This document shows positions 33,346-45,189 of a DNA stretch of 64,000 nucleotides, piece after piece. This DNA is from Diadophis punctatus similis. Its lineage: Eukaryota > Chordata > Lepidosauria > Squamata > Dipsadidae. The stretch covers positions 4,410,001 to 4,474,000 of the forward strand of contig JALIGW010000016.1 of NCBI GenBank assembly GCA_023053685.1, given 5' to 3'. The position numbers and the translations under genes are program-made. Position 1 is the first letter of the stretch; every line of letters begins with the position of its first letter. The notes beneath the pieces are model-generated. The model was not told the DNA's origin. It made no database searches and worked only from the letters and a program-made list of their open reading frames with translations.

Positions 33346-34934
33346 AGAACAGAGAAAAAGAGTACGATACAGCAAACCAAAGAAATTAAAGGCAGGAGAT
33401 AAAGAAAAGAAATATAGCTAAATCTAATTTATATCAGCACCATTCATGGGGCAATACCACTTTATACTGTCCTTAAAATCCATTCTTGTTTCCAACATGT
33501 TCATATGTTGCCTTTATTCGTTAAGCTTCTCATTTTTTCTTCTCCACGAGGATCTCATCACCTGCTTGATCCCCTTTTCATGTTTCCCCTCCTCTTGACA
33601 CATTTTTTCTTCCTTCCTTTATTCACTTTCAGGTTTGATGCTCATTTATTCATTCTCTATTACCAATCGTCTCAATGTACTTTTTTGTACTGATCTCACA
33701 CTTATGTATTCAGTCTACATTTATGCACTTTTTAAAGGGATCCTTAACTATTAAATCCAGCAAATCTTCCATATAGCAAAGTGGGCAGGAAAGCCATTTT
33801 TACTTTTTTTCAACACACATTAAATCATCATAGCACAATTTTAACTCGAGTCTTCAATGTATTGCCAACGTTCTGATATAAATTCCTGAAATCACTCTTC
33901 CAGCATTTTTTTTACTTTGGTTTCATCCCAAATCATTTTACCACTTTTCTTTTTAATTCCATTTACTGCACTGGAAATTTGTCATTTAGTCTTTTTCACT
34001 TACTTTTTCAATACAATTTTATTCCATTTTTACTTGCTTTGCATTATTTCTTCTTTCTATGGCCACTCTCTTTACAACTTTGGGTGTTTTTCTATACACA
34101 TTATACAGTAAATTTATCTCATTTTGTGCAGCATTGGTTTTCCAATGTACATTTTTTCATCATCCATGCCTCTTTCAGCTCAGCACTAGACTTTCTTTTT
34201 TCATTCTTCCTAGCTTTGCCATTCTGTACATTTCTATAATGGTCCATAACACAATGTTTTTCACTCTGTTCCACGTAGTTTCTAAATACACTTTTCAAAG
34301 ATCCACTTTCCAATCAGTCTTTGGAAAGATTAATTTTCTACTTATTCATATAGGACTATTCTCTTCCTGTAGTTATTCAACTTTCACATTTGTTTCACTT
34401 ATTTCTTTTTCTTCTATGTCTACTTGACCCCAAATCTAAGCTTAGTACTGCTAGGAAACTGTTTACATTCATAATGTCTTGTCATTAATGGGTCCTTTAC
34501 TGATTCTCTCAATGTTTCATCATAATCAATCAAATCGATCATGCTTTTATACCCATTGTTTTGTCATCTGTACATAGGAGTAGTCTCATGTTTGGAAGAC
34601 ATTCACCAATCACCATTAACATTCATTCTTGAATCTCTCTGAATGTCCCCATTCACTCTCTTGCCTCATTCCTACCCATATTGAATGTCACTAAACAAGA
34701 ATATTTTGCCCCAGATCACGTTCATTCAGAACGGTATGCAATTTTTCTTACGCGTCATCTCTGGTTTTTCCATGACTACCATTAACTGGAATATGCAACT
34801 ACTCTTACTGAGATTTCACATGCAGATATTTTCATATTATGAAATCAGCCACCTTTGTTTAGTCTTGCACTAATGCAATGAACCTTGCAATCCTAGCTAC
34901 TGTAAGAGTATTTCTACAGCTCCACTAAGGCGAA
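33346..34934. other. AT-rich region of unknown nature
   Basis: The plus strand is strongly pyrimidine-rich (T/C), so the minus strand is A/G-rich and shows Lys/Glu-rich, stop-broken reading in all frames, for example at 34313-34119. It might be a very decayed retroelement, but no motif could be confirmed. Confidence 0.3.
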
Positions 34935-35423
34935 GGGATTTGGTTTGTCTGGATCGCTAGACTGTTACATGGTTGTCCCACTGTACGTCATCTGATTGAT
35001 CTAAGCATAGCACACAAAACGGTCTGCTACAACGTCTTACCTGTCAATGACTTCTTCAGCTTCAACCTCAATAATACACAGGCTAACAATCGATACAAAC
35101 TCAAGGTAAACTGCTCCAAACTCGATTACAGAAAATACGACTTCAGCAACAGAGTGGTCAACGCCTGGAATGCTCTACCCGACTCCGTTGTTACATCCTC
35201 AACCCCCCCCCCGCAGCTTCAACCTTCAACTGTCTACCGTGGACCTCACCCCATTCCAAAGAGGTCCATAAAGGGGGCGTGCATAAGCGCACCAGCGTGC
35301 CTACCGACCCTGTCCTACCGTCCCCATTTATTTGTATTCATTTCCTTCGTTCATGTCCATGCTCGTATTTACACCTGCTATCTTGTACATGTTTGACAAA
35401 CTAATAATTAAATAAATAAATAA
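34935..35423 (+). mobile_element. L3-like LINE 3' end
   Basis: LIDLSIAHKTVCYNVLPVND, SFNLNNTQANNRYKLK, RVVNAWNALPDSVV, then GGTCCATAAAGGGGGCGTGC, CTGTCC and GACAAACTAATAATTAAATA. Same family and orientation as 26188 and 27037. Confidence 0.8.
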
Positions 35424-37189
35424 AAGTTTCATGCACTTAGAAAGATATAGACAAGGATTTCACCACATGCTCACAATGAACTTCACCAAACATCACTCCA
35501 ACAAAAGTAGTCATTTTTTTTAAATATTACTGTAAGCTTCTGGTTTCTCCAGCACTTTGGATTTTCTTCTTCTTCTTTTAATGGCGACCCAAACATCTGA
35601 GGGGGACAGGGAACCTCTAGATTGTTACTGAATCAGTGGGGTGCATTGCTGAGCAACAATAGGTTCACTTTCATGTGGATGCTGCAGCAGGCAAAGTCTT
35701 CCAAGGGCAGGGAGAGTCTGAATGTGAATTTAGCTAGTTTTGGATAAAGACGCCTTTCAGCGTCAATAAACACCATGAATGTAGCCACAGTAGAGTTACA
35801 ACTTAATGAGATGAGGGGAAGTGCAGGGGGTCAGGCTCCTCTTTGGGCCTCTGTCATGGTAATGAACTGGGCAGCCTGCAGCTGAAAAACTGCTGGAATT
35901 TTTATTTGCATTTCATTTAGTTGGAAGGAAATTGACCCAGATGGTCTACAAAGGCAAAAGGAGGCTGGCAAATAAGTCCGGCCCTGCACACTTTGCGAAG
36001 GTCTCCCTCTTGTTTGCCCATCCCTTTCAGAGTCCAGGGCATAAAAGATTAAAATAGCGTAAGGGAATTGATTTCATGATTTTTCTTAAAGATAATTTCC
36101 CCAAGATTTCAAAAAGGACATTGGGGTTTTGAAAAAGCCACCCTAATTTAATCTTGCCAGGACCTCAATAGTAATTAAAGGGAAGAAAAGCCAGGGTAAT
36201 GAAGGAGGTGGTCATGACTTTTTGGGGGTGTTGCTGGTGGGAACTTTCCTTAATTAGGAAAAGCCCAAAAACATAATGATGTTAATAGAGACAACCATGA
36301 ACACTTATTGCAGAGTCTTCCACAGCCATGGTCAGCTTTGATGATTAATTGTGCAAACAGTTGACTGTACATGAAAGCTTGAAATGAATTGCCAAGTCAA
36401 ACGGTTGTCTGAAGAATATCAATGGTATTGTTACCCAATGCTGATATTCTTACATAATTGCCGTGGAGTTCCATACATCTATAATCTTATGCATGTGGTG
36501 GTCATGCTTCTTGAAACAGATGCCTAGAGAGATGCAGATGAAATTAATAATATTTTCTATGTAATGTTATAGAAGCAACAACACCTTAGAAAATTCTGTT
36601 TAGATTAAGTGTACAATGAGATTTCGACAACTTCTCTGGCCATCAATTAGAGGCAGTTTTCTATGTCTAGTCTAATCATAAATATTTAGCTATATATTCC
36701 ATTTTTATACTGCTGTAATCCCAGGGCTGTGAATGATAGAAATATAAGCCAAGGTATCAGGGCACAACATCCATCATATAGTAATAAATAGCAATAGGCA
36801 AGAAAAATACAGACTCCTGTTGAAACAACCCGTAGCATTGGCGTAATGAGCTATGAGTCTAGTGCCAGTCAATCAGCAGGCCTCTGCATTTTGTATCAAC
36901 TGTTGGGTTGGAGTAGTTCCCTCTAATGTGGAGTGCAGTACCCAGCAATCTAAATCTCCTAATAATGAGAGCATGAGTTACTGTTATAAGAGCTGCCAAT
37001 CATACTAAACATGGTTGCAAAATGCACCAGCTGGGCAAACATTCCCCAGGCTTTCACTTGCTCATTCAAGCAGAAGGCAAGGTAGAGTCTGAATTTTAAA
37101 ATGAAAGCACACTACAAATTCCTCAACAAATCTGCTCCATAGAAGCCATTAAGAGCCAGCTTTCCCCCAGGCAATTGGGACCAGTTGAT
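35424..37189. other. Unique noncoding DNA, possible regulatory region
   Basis: Repeat-poor and free of plausible genes. Stretches at about 35840-36260 are balanced in composition and rich in TAATTA-like and ATTTGCAT-like motifs, as enhancers near homeobox genes often are. This is inference only. Confidence 0.3.
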
Positions 37190-37546
<357 letters not shown>

Positions 37547-38718
37547 AATAAGTGATCGTTTGAAAAAATGTACCGGCTGAAAAATTAACATAACACAACA
37601 ACAAAGAGGTCATTTTTCTCCCATGCGGCCTCTTCTTTTAGTAATATTTGCAATTTTCCTTAATCTGTACAAACAACAGTAGAGAAATATCGAATACAGA
37701 TTATTTAAATTTTCCCAGAATATAAAACCAACATCCCCACTGCAACTGATTCAACTTACAGTACTGATAGAACGCTTCCTATTTTATAAATGCCCTTCAA
37801 ATGTTATCAGTTCTGATCGCACATTTATTAGCCTTGCTAGAACTAACAACTTGCAGCTTTCTAAAAAATATGGACACATGAAAGGGTTGCCAGACCCTGG
37901 AAAGGCCAGTTTCAGCCTTCTACTAAAAAGCAAAAAGAAGAAAGGAGAGCACAGCATCAGCTGCAGTTGAAGCTTTTAAACACCTCCCTACCCCATCCCC
38001 ACCCCTCCTCCTCCATATAGCATCATTTCACCTTTTTAACTCCAGCCATTAAATTATTGTCATTGAACTGGAGTCTATGCGGGTAATGGATGTTTCTCTT
38101 TTTATTGTAATGTCATTCTGAAGCTCCATGCTTTCGGCACCATTCTCCCTGGATGTAGATGGAGGCAGTAGATCACTGCTCTATGTCATGTTTTGTCCTG
38201 CTTGGTCTACTCTACAGGTTAGGAAAGAAGTCTGGCAAGTGCTTTACACAGGACAAGACCAGAAAACTCCTGGCTGTTTTTCGTTCATGTGAGTAATGGC
38301 ACACCCAGACCAAACTCTACAACATACCAATGCATTTCTTGAAAGTTTCACTCTGCCCTGCATCTCTTGGTATGGCCTTCATTCACACGTGACATCATCT
38401 TAGAAGTCACTGGCCTGATCTGTTGGGTATATAGCAATACTAGACAGCTGTCAGCCTTTGTTTGCTAAGCTGTAGATTAAACAGTACAAATCATGTCGTA
38501 GGCTGGTGAGCTGCTGCCAGCATACTAGATCTGGGGAGAACGGGTACTGAAAGGTGAAGCTGAGGATATGAGCCTCCCGAACACATTGTATTGAGCTCTG
38601 AACTCTGTCTGCTGGCAGATATTGTGACTAAGTTGAGAGGAGGTAGTTTTCAGGTCTCTTCAGCAGCAATTGATAGCTGTGAGAGCTCAGTGCTGCAGTA
38701 AAGCATGGATACCTAGCG
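37547..38718. other. Noncoding gap
   Basis: Unique-looking sequence with no gene or RNA recognised. Confidence 0.4.
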
Positions 38719-39652
38719 TAAGGTGACCAGACGTCCCGATTTTGGCGGGACAGACCCGCTTTTTCATCATTTGTCCCGCGTCCCGCCCGTCCTCTAAAAA
38801 GTCCCGATTTTTTGAAAGAATGCACGACTAGGGCATTCTTTCAAAAAATCGGCCTGAAAGGCAGCAGGCCTCTCAGCTCGGGCCGGCCGTGGGTGGCGTT
38901 GGCGGCGGGTGGGCGTCCCGCGTTGTTGACTCCTCCGGCGGCAGCTGGAAGCTGGGGGGAGGGGGAAGGGAGGCTGCTCCTCCTCTCCTTCCCCCACCCC
39001 ATCCCTAGCCCCGCCCTCGGAGGCGCCGCTGCTGTTGGGAGGGGTGAGGGACGAGGAGCCGTCGCCGCTTTGAGTTTACGAGCGGCGCAAACAGCCCTTC
39101 CTCGTCCCCCTCCCCTTTCTTCCCCCCGTCGCCTCGCTGCCGCCGTTGCCCTGGGGCCGGGCGGGCGACCGGGCGACCGCGGCGCTTGGATGCTTGGAGC
39201 AGGTAAGCTGCCGGCTGCCTCCTTTCCCCGTCTCCCGCCTCCCGTTCGTTGCTTGCCAGCCCGGCCGAAGGGAAGGCGGGAGGCAAGGAAAGGCCTCCCG
39301 AAAGGGAGGCGGGCTCCCAAAGGGAGCCGGCAGCCCTTCGGGAGCCCGCCTCCCTTTCGGGAGGCCTTTCCTCGCCTCCCGCCTTCCCTTCGGCCGGGCT
39401 GGCAAGCAACGAACGGGAGGCGGGAGACGGGGAAAGGAGGCAGCCGGCAGCTTACCTGTCGCAAGCTGCAGGCATCCAAGCGCCCTCCCGCCTCCCCCCC
39501 CTCTCCCCCCCACCTCACCTGGACGCCGACATTTGCTGTTTTTCCCTCTGCGCATGCGCAGCGTTCTGCGCATGAGCAGAGGGCAAAACAAATGGCGGCG
39601 CCCAGGCGCCCCCCCCCGTCTCGCTTAAAAATAAAAAAATCTGGTCACTTTG
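38719..39652. mobile_element. GC-rich 934-bp foldback transposon, exact target duplication
   Basis: Ends TAAGGTGACCAGACGTCCC ... CTGGTCACTTTG are flanked by ACCTAGCG on both sides (38711-38718 and 39653-39660). A palindrome of about 300 bp (39181-39482, centred near 39330) and CTGCGCATGCGCAG at 39548-39561 lie inside. The end sequence is shared with 62657-63321. Long frames up to 293 residues are due to GC bias and the palindrome. Dense CpG could be mistaken for a gene promoter. Confidence 0.9.
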
Positions 39653-39660
39653 ACCTAGCG

Positions 39661-40071
39661 AGTGTATTTTGGGGGAAGCACTGTTTTAGGTAACCTTGAG
39701 GCCCTGCTGAATGCACAAACTGACAGAGCTTGCCTCATAGCAAAAAGGTTTATTTTATGTGTTTAAGCAAGCTATATAAATGTTTTGAAATAATTGTTTA
39801 TTTAAATATGGATTTAAATATTTAAATAAATAAGGAAGCTACATAAATGTCATATTAAGCAACATAAAGCTTAGTCATCTATATAAAGCTATATATGGGT
39901 GACTGAGAATCTCCATAGACATCAAGCTATATAAATAAATAAATAAAATAAATATTGTAAGAACCCTCCAGAGTCTTTCAATCATATTTTCCAAACAAAG
40001 TGTTGTCAAAACTAGGGTGCAAACAGAGTGAAATGACATTTTCTTATGTATTCCGAACACTTGAATGCTTT
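39661..40071. other. AT-rich noncoding gap
   Basis: Contains only short ATAAAT repeats. Confidence 0.4.
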
Positions 40072-40076
40072 ATAGG

Positions 40077-40597
40077 TGTTAGGACTCTGTCCAAACGGTT
40101 GGGTTTGCTAATATATAAACAAGCCACAAATCAATGTTTATGTGAATATAGGTAATATTGCTTTAAATGCATTGTAAGCTTTCTGATTACTATAAAAGGG
40201 AGCTAGAGAACAGGCTCATTCTCCCTGCTGACTCTCTCTGATGATTGTCTCTGCTGATTCACTTCTGATTCATTGAGTAATTGACTTTGTGTCTGTGAAA
40301 GTACTGTGAAGAGCTGCTGTGTATAGCGTAACTATCTGTGATAGTATAGATTTGTTTGTTAGCTGTAATCTTTGTTTGCTTATTAAGACAAAGACAGGCT
40401 AGTAAGAAGATTCTTCGTATTGACTGACTTAACGTGTATGACTTGGACTTCTTATTTGGACTTTGCTATTATTCTTTGAGTAAACTATTTGTATACACTT
40501 TAAACGTATCTGTTTATTGACTGAATCATATCAACTCATATCAACAGCAACACCACGTTTCACTGTTCACAAGCTTACGAGCACAAAATCCTTAACA
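40077..40597 (+). mobile_element. Solo LTR of an LTR retrotransposon
   Basis: It begins TGTTAGGA and ends TCCTTAACA (TG...CA with short inverted ends) and is flanked by the 5-bp duplication ATAGG (40072-40076, 40598-40602). CTATAAAAGGGAG at about 40192 fits an LTR promoter. No internal coding region is attached, so it is a solo LTR left by recombination. Whether it is Ty3/gypsy-like or retrovirus-like cannot be told. Confidence 0.75.
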
Positions 40598-40794
40598 ATA
40601 GGGTTGAAATTTGTGTGTCTGTGTTCGTATGTGTGCCCTTTTCAAAGTATATTTTTGCCACTGTCTTCTGGTTAAGGATAGATTATATAGACATGGCCTA
40701 AAGAGTAGTTCTGGCTTTACACACACGTACTGCTGTCTTATTCTTTTTCTAAATAATTCAAAGTAGTGACATAACAAACATGCCTAATGCTCCT

Positions 40795-40945
40795 TCCTAC
40801 TCCTGTTTGCCCCATAATAACAATTCTGTGAGGTGTAAGAGAAAGTTTTGGCCCAAAGTCACCCAGCCAGCTTTCATGCCTAAAGTGGACAGAACTCATG
40901 GTCTCCTGGTGTCTCTCTACCTCACCTACTATACCAAACTGGTAC
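40795..40945 (-). mobile_element. tRNA-like SINE fragment
   Basis: Minus: ACCAGTTTGGTATAGTAGGT, ACCAGGAGACCATGAGTTCT, GCATGAAAGCTGGCTGGGTG. Same family as 33160-33345. Confidence 0.65.
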
Positions 40946-41120
40946 CCTCCTTCCCCTTTTCTCTGGAATCTCCAAGAGAGCCTATTTCCACCTCTCTCAC
41001 ATCAATGTGGGAAGTATCTGTGGAATGACTGCCATAAGGCATCACATTCTCCTGGAAATGGAACTATGTTCTCCCAAATAACTCTAGGTGGCTTCATACA
41101 AATATATAAATACTAAAAGC

Positions 41121-41366
41121 CACAATACTAAAAGCCTTCCTAATGAGAAGGAAGGACTCACTGGAGAAGAGCCTAATGCTGGGAAAGATTGAGGGCAAAC
41201 GAAGAAGGGGACGACAGAGAATGAGGTGGCTGGATGGAGTCACTGAAGCAGTCGGCGTGAGCTTAAATGGACTGCAGAGGATGGTAGAGAACAGGAAGGC
41301 CTGGAGGAACGCTGTCCATGGGGTCGCGATGGGTCGGACAAGACTTCGCAACTAACAGCAACAAAA
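41121..41366 (+). mobile_element. Bov-B (RTE) LINE 3' end
   Basis: The open frame reads LMLGKIEGKRRRGRQRMRWL, DGVTEAVGVSLNGLQ and WRNAVHGVAMGRTRLRN, the characteristic C-terminus of Bov-B reverse transcriptase. It is followed by the CAACTAACAGCAACA tail. Only the last ~70 residues remain. Confidence 0.92.
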
Positions 41367-41589
41367 GCCACAAATACAAACATTAAAAACAGAAATACAA
41401 AAGTACTAGTACTTTATCTTACACACTTTAAAAAGGAGGGACTTTCCCTAACCTCCACACAAGCACTTTTATCTATACAAAACACAGCATTAACTAACAA
41501 TGTGAAAACCTAAGAGAGTGGGGTAGTCAAATAACTTGGCTCCCACCTTCCCATGTTTACTTCCAATGAGCTAGCCAGACTCATTTGCC

Positions 41590-42010
41590 ATTTAGGATCA
41601 TAGAAATTATATAATTGTGAAAAGATCAAAAGGATCCTCTCATCCAACTCTGTGTAGAGTGCAGGAAAACCAGTTAAACCATACAGAGGGATGGTTTTCC
41701 AACCTCTTTTTAAAACTTCCAGAGCATCAGAAGTTCCATAGGAGGACTGTTCCACTATTCCATAGATCTTACAGACAGGAAGGTTTTCCCCCCCCTTATA
41801 TTTAAATGAAATGTAGATAGCTGCAGTTATACCTATTATTTTCAATCTCCCTCAATTTTTTTGTCCCAATAGAAAATAGTTCTTAATAATTTTTGCTGTA
41901 TCTTCTCTTCATTTACCTGAATCCAGTTATTATGTCTCCCCTCAGCTTTCAGCTCCCAGCTCCTTGCATTCACTAGCAGTCATTTGAGTTTCGACATTGG
42001 AGTTCATTTA
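41590..42010 (-). mobile_element. Old CR1-like LINE fragment
   Basis: The order of blocks (ATCATAGAAATTATA, CCAACTCTG, CTTTTTAAAACTTCCAG, TATTATGTCTCCCCTCAGC) follows the minus-oriented CR1 3' region but is much degraded. Confidence 0.55.
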
Positions 42011-42180
42011 GCTATTCCAGGTTGATTGATGTTGCATAATTTCCATTTCCCTCAAGGCATATTTTCTCTGAGGAAGCAGAATGAAATGGTAGGTCAGTTT
42101 TTCCTTTCACTGGTTCTAGTTGCATTTTTAAAAGTTATTTGAGTTCTTTGTTGCTGTCATCTATCAAACTGGATTGTCAT

Positions 42181-42426
42181 TAGCAATAGCAATAGCATAT
42201 AGACTTATATACTGCTTCACAGTGCTTTACAGCCCTCTCTAAGTGGTTTACAGAGTCAGCATTTTGCCCCCAACAATCTGGGTCCTCATTTTACCTACCT
42301 CGGAAGGATGGAAGGCTGAGCCAACCTTGAGCCTGGTAAGATTTGAACTGTCAAATTGCAGGCAGCCAGCAGTCAGCTGAAATAGCCTACAGTACTGCAT
42401 TCTAACCACTGCGCCACCGTGGCTCT
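42181..42426 (-). mobile_element. Sauria-type tRNA-derived SINE
   Basis: Minus: AGAGCCACGGTGGCGCAGTG, AGTTCAAATCTTACC, GGCTCAGCCTTCCATCC, AAAATGAGGACCCAGATTG, with a (TTGCTA)n tail. It is nearly the same subtype as 29709-29956. Confidence 0.9.
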
Positions 42427-42475
42427 GGTTTTGTGAACATAGATCAGTAATTGGAAACTGTATCATTAAAGGAAA

Positions 42476-43381
42476 TCTATATATATAAAAGCAAAAACCA
42501 CTCACGCATTAATCACGAAATCTCCGGAACCGTAAAGCCTACAAACTTGAAATTTGCCACGTATGTTCCTCTTCCCTTCTAGGTACTCACTAAGAAAGGA
42601 TTTTTCAAAATGATCATCGGAGCATAAGTATTTCTTATATTATTATTAACAAGCTCTGATGCTAAGGAATTCTACTCCCCCCTCCCCACCTGAAAATAAA
42701 TCTGATCCAAATGCAAAACACCAAGCAGAAGGGTTTCAGTTTCGCTTTTGCTTTCACAGCACCAAGCAGCTTTACTACAGAACAGTTGAGCTAAGCCACG
42801 CACAGACCCCTTCCTGTCTCCGTCTTGCTCACACAGCAAATACTGTTTGAGTTTCCAAACACCCCTCAACTCTCTCACACACTAACAGGATGCTAGCCAG
42901 ATGAATACCGATGGATGCTGGTAGGCAGAGACAGATTTCCCCCCTTATTTTCTTCCTCAGTTCAGACAAATCTGTTCCATCTACTGTAACACCAGTTAAA
43001 GGGAAAAGAGGCAAAAAACGCAGGAAAAGATTTACAGATGCGATTAGGAAAACACTACTAAGGGAAGTTGCCTTTTTCTCCCATGGCCAGTTCTATGTGG
43101 CATGCTCCAGAGTCAGTTCACCTGACAGCCTAGTCATCCTCCAGCCAGACAGCAAAATCAGGAATGTTGTTTACAGGGAGGTCCTGAGCAATTCATCTGA
43201 GGGACGAATTTAAAATCTATGCTATGCAAATAATGTCTTCATCTATAACAGAAACTTAGCTTACCATCTCTAACGAAATAATATAGTACCTTTTTAACTA
43301 CTCATTAATTTTCAAGCTTTAAGTGTCAATTTATCAAGCCCCATCACATAGTTTCGTAGCGAAGCACGGGTATTTAGCTAG
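42476..43381 (+). mobile_element. Helitron, internally deleted, with helicase C-terminus
   Basis: It starts TCTATATATATAAAAGC after an A and ends TAGCTAG before a T, the Helitron 5'-TC...CTRR-3' rule with A/T target. A hairpin (TTCGTAGCGAA) lies about 15 nt before the end. It encodes HGQFYVACSRVSSPDSLVIL and IRNVVYREVL at about 43080-43190, the last motifs of Helitron Pif1-type helicases. The Rep domain is absent, so it is not autonomous. A stretch at about 42889-42956 matches the interior of the TIR element at 32978-33040. Confidence 0.88.
42911..43213 (+). pseudogene. Helitron helicase C-terminal fragment
   Basis: An open frame of 100 codons. Only its second half (from about residue 50: FFSHGQFYVACSRVSSPDSL) is helicase-like; the first half derives from other Helitron interior. 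Motif VI-like 'YVACSRV' is visible and Walker motifs are missing. It cannot be a functional helicase. Confidence 0.8.
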
Positions 43382-43699
43382 TAACATATAAGACAAGGGG
43401 CAACAGAAGTACTACAATTCACTGATAGTAGTGAATATGTTTTGAGTGCAGTGATTGAATGTGAGTTCATATGTGCTATGTTCAGAGGAGCTGATCTAAC
43501 ACAAGCGCTCTAAAAGAGGTATGTGTAAGAAATACAACTGTAAATATCTAAAAATGTATTTCACTGGGCTAGAGATCCACACTTCCTTAATCCTCTCTGT
43601 GTTTTATTCAACTTTTTCAACCAATTTCACACAAACCCTTGAAAGCATTTTTGGTAAGTTTTGTACCAGCAAGTACGGTGAACTTGCTCGTAATCAATA

Positions 43700-45185
43700 G
43701 ACTTTTTCAGACCAAGTGCTCAGCAATGCTTTTCTACTTGAAAAGCTAGGAGTTTTGTGGCTAACGATGAAGAAGAAACCAAAATATCAGAGGCATTGTT
43801 CAGAAGTGTGGTCCTCATAAGCAAAAGTGGGTAAAAGCCACTCCACTGCTGAAGAAGCTTATAAAGCTAGCTGCCAGGTTGATGGTAAATATCAATGCTT
43901 AGAAGAGGGAGAAAGGATGTGACAAAATTCCCTTGTCAAATGATATTGTGCACACTTGTATAAAATCCATGGCAAACAATATGGAGGAGTCATTGTCATC
44001 ATATGTGTGTGTACTAGCAAATACTTTGGATTTACAGTTGAACAATGGATGATGTGCAGAGCACGAATTGGCTTATGATGACACATAAATGAGGGGAAAG
44101 TGCTGTTCTATTTATCACTGAAAATGCAAGTTCCAGTGGGAGAGATTTTTGGCTTGGTTGGCTATTATTTTGTGGGCAATGGTAGGGACCGGAAAAGGTG
44201 TGCTTGGATAAGCATGGATGGAGCATCAATTACGTACAGAGCAGGGGCGGGTTCCTAATTTTTTTACTACCACTCTGTGGGTGTGGCTTATTTTATGGGT
44301 GTGGCTTGCCAGCCATGCGATTGGGTGGGCGTGGCTTCTTGGACTGCTGAAGGGAGGGGAACTGAGATAGGTCCTGCTGCCCATTCCCTCTCCCCTCAGC
44401 AGCTCGAGAAGCCTCAAACGTGTGAAAATGCCTAGGATCATCACTGCACGTTCGTGGCTTCTCGGACTGCTGAAGGGAGGGGAATGGACATAGCTCCTGC
44501 CGCCCATTCTTTCAGCATCTTACGTGCTCCCTCAGCCATCCTCCCCTGCTTGGACTCACTCTGGGGTAGGAAGGCAGCGCATGCCCAGTGCCAGAAGCCT
44601 CTGGGCATGCGCAGAAGATTTTTTTTAAAAAAAATTAATGTTTTTTTTTTAAAAAATGGCGGCACCCAGGCACCGGCAACTGACCGCACCGGTACTGTGA
44701 CATCACCAGTGGGCCGCTACCGGTGCTATAAGTGGACTGCACGTGTAGGAACCCACCACTGGTACAGAGTAAGGATGTGTTGTACATGTGAAAGAAGTTA
44801 CTCCTGAATGTCTGGACGTATCATGCTTTATTCAGAGAACCACAACAGTAAAAACTCAGCCTCTGTCTTTCAGGCCAGATTTGAAACAAGTCGTGAAATG
44901 AGGGATATGATCAAACTGTTGTAATGTGTACATCTTTCGAGTGTGCATGACTTTTCATTGAGCTGTGGGAAGAAATGGGCAGTGAATAAAGGCTATGCTT
45001 GTCCACACGGAAGTATGGTCACTGTCAAGGAGAAAGGCTCTCCCAAAGGTTTTTGAGCTGTGACAAGAAATAAAAAACCTTTATGGATGACAGTAAAGAG
45101 GCCCACAAAGGCGTTCTTCATTGTTTCAAGCAAAGCGTACTTTACCGATACATTCAGTGCTCTGAATAGCCTCTGCCTTTCGTGT
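43700..45185 (+). pseudogene. Decayed ZBED5/hAT-type transposase, split by a MITE
   Basis: In shifting frames one reads KIPLSNDIVHTCIKSMANNM (about 43923-43980), EGKVLFYLSLKMQVPVGEIF (about 44095), GDRKRCAWISMDGASITYV (to about 44235) and, after the MITE, LWEEMGSE and LVHTEVWSLSRRKALPKVFE (about 44965-45055). These follow the order of the hAT transposase-derived ZBED5/SCAND3-type proteins (LSxxTVSRRI, DGAxxM, HTEVRWLSRGKVL). Several stops and frameshifts show it is dead. The element at 44242-44761 interrupts it. Whether it was a transposon copy or a host domesticated gene cannot be decided. Confidence 0.75.
44242..44761. mobile_element. hAT-type MITE inside the dead transposase
   Basis: CAGGGGCGGGTTCCTAAT ... 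GTAGGAACCCACCACTG is flanked by GTACAGAG exactly (44234-44241, 44762-44769). Sister of 18162-18712 and 30492-31013. The NRF1-like motif is mutated (GCGCATGCCC). Confidence 0.92.
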
Positions 45186-45189
45186 CAGG

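Noticed and set aside
38812..39693. 293-codon frame and several mirrored frames
   Set aside because: They lie wholly in a GC-rich palindromic transposon bounded by ACCTAGCG duplications.
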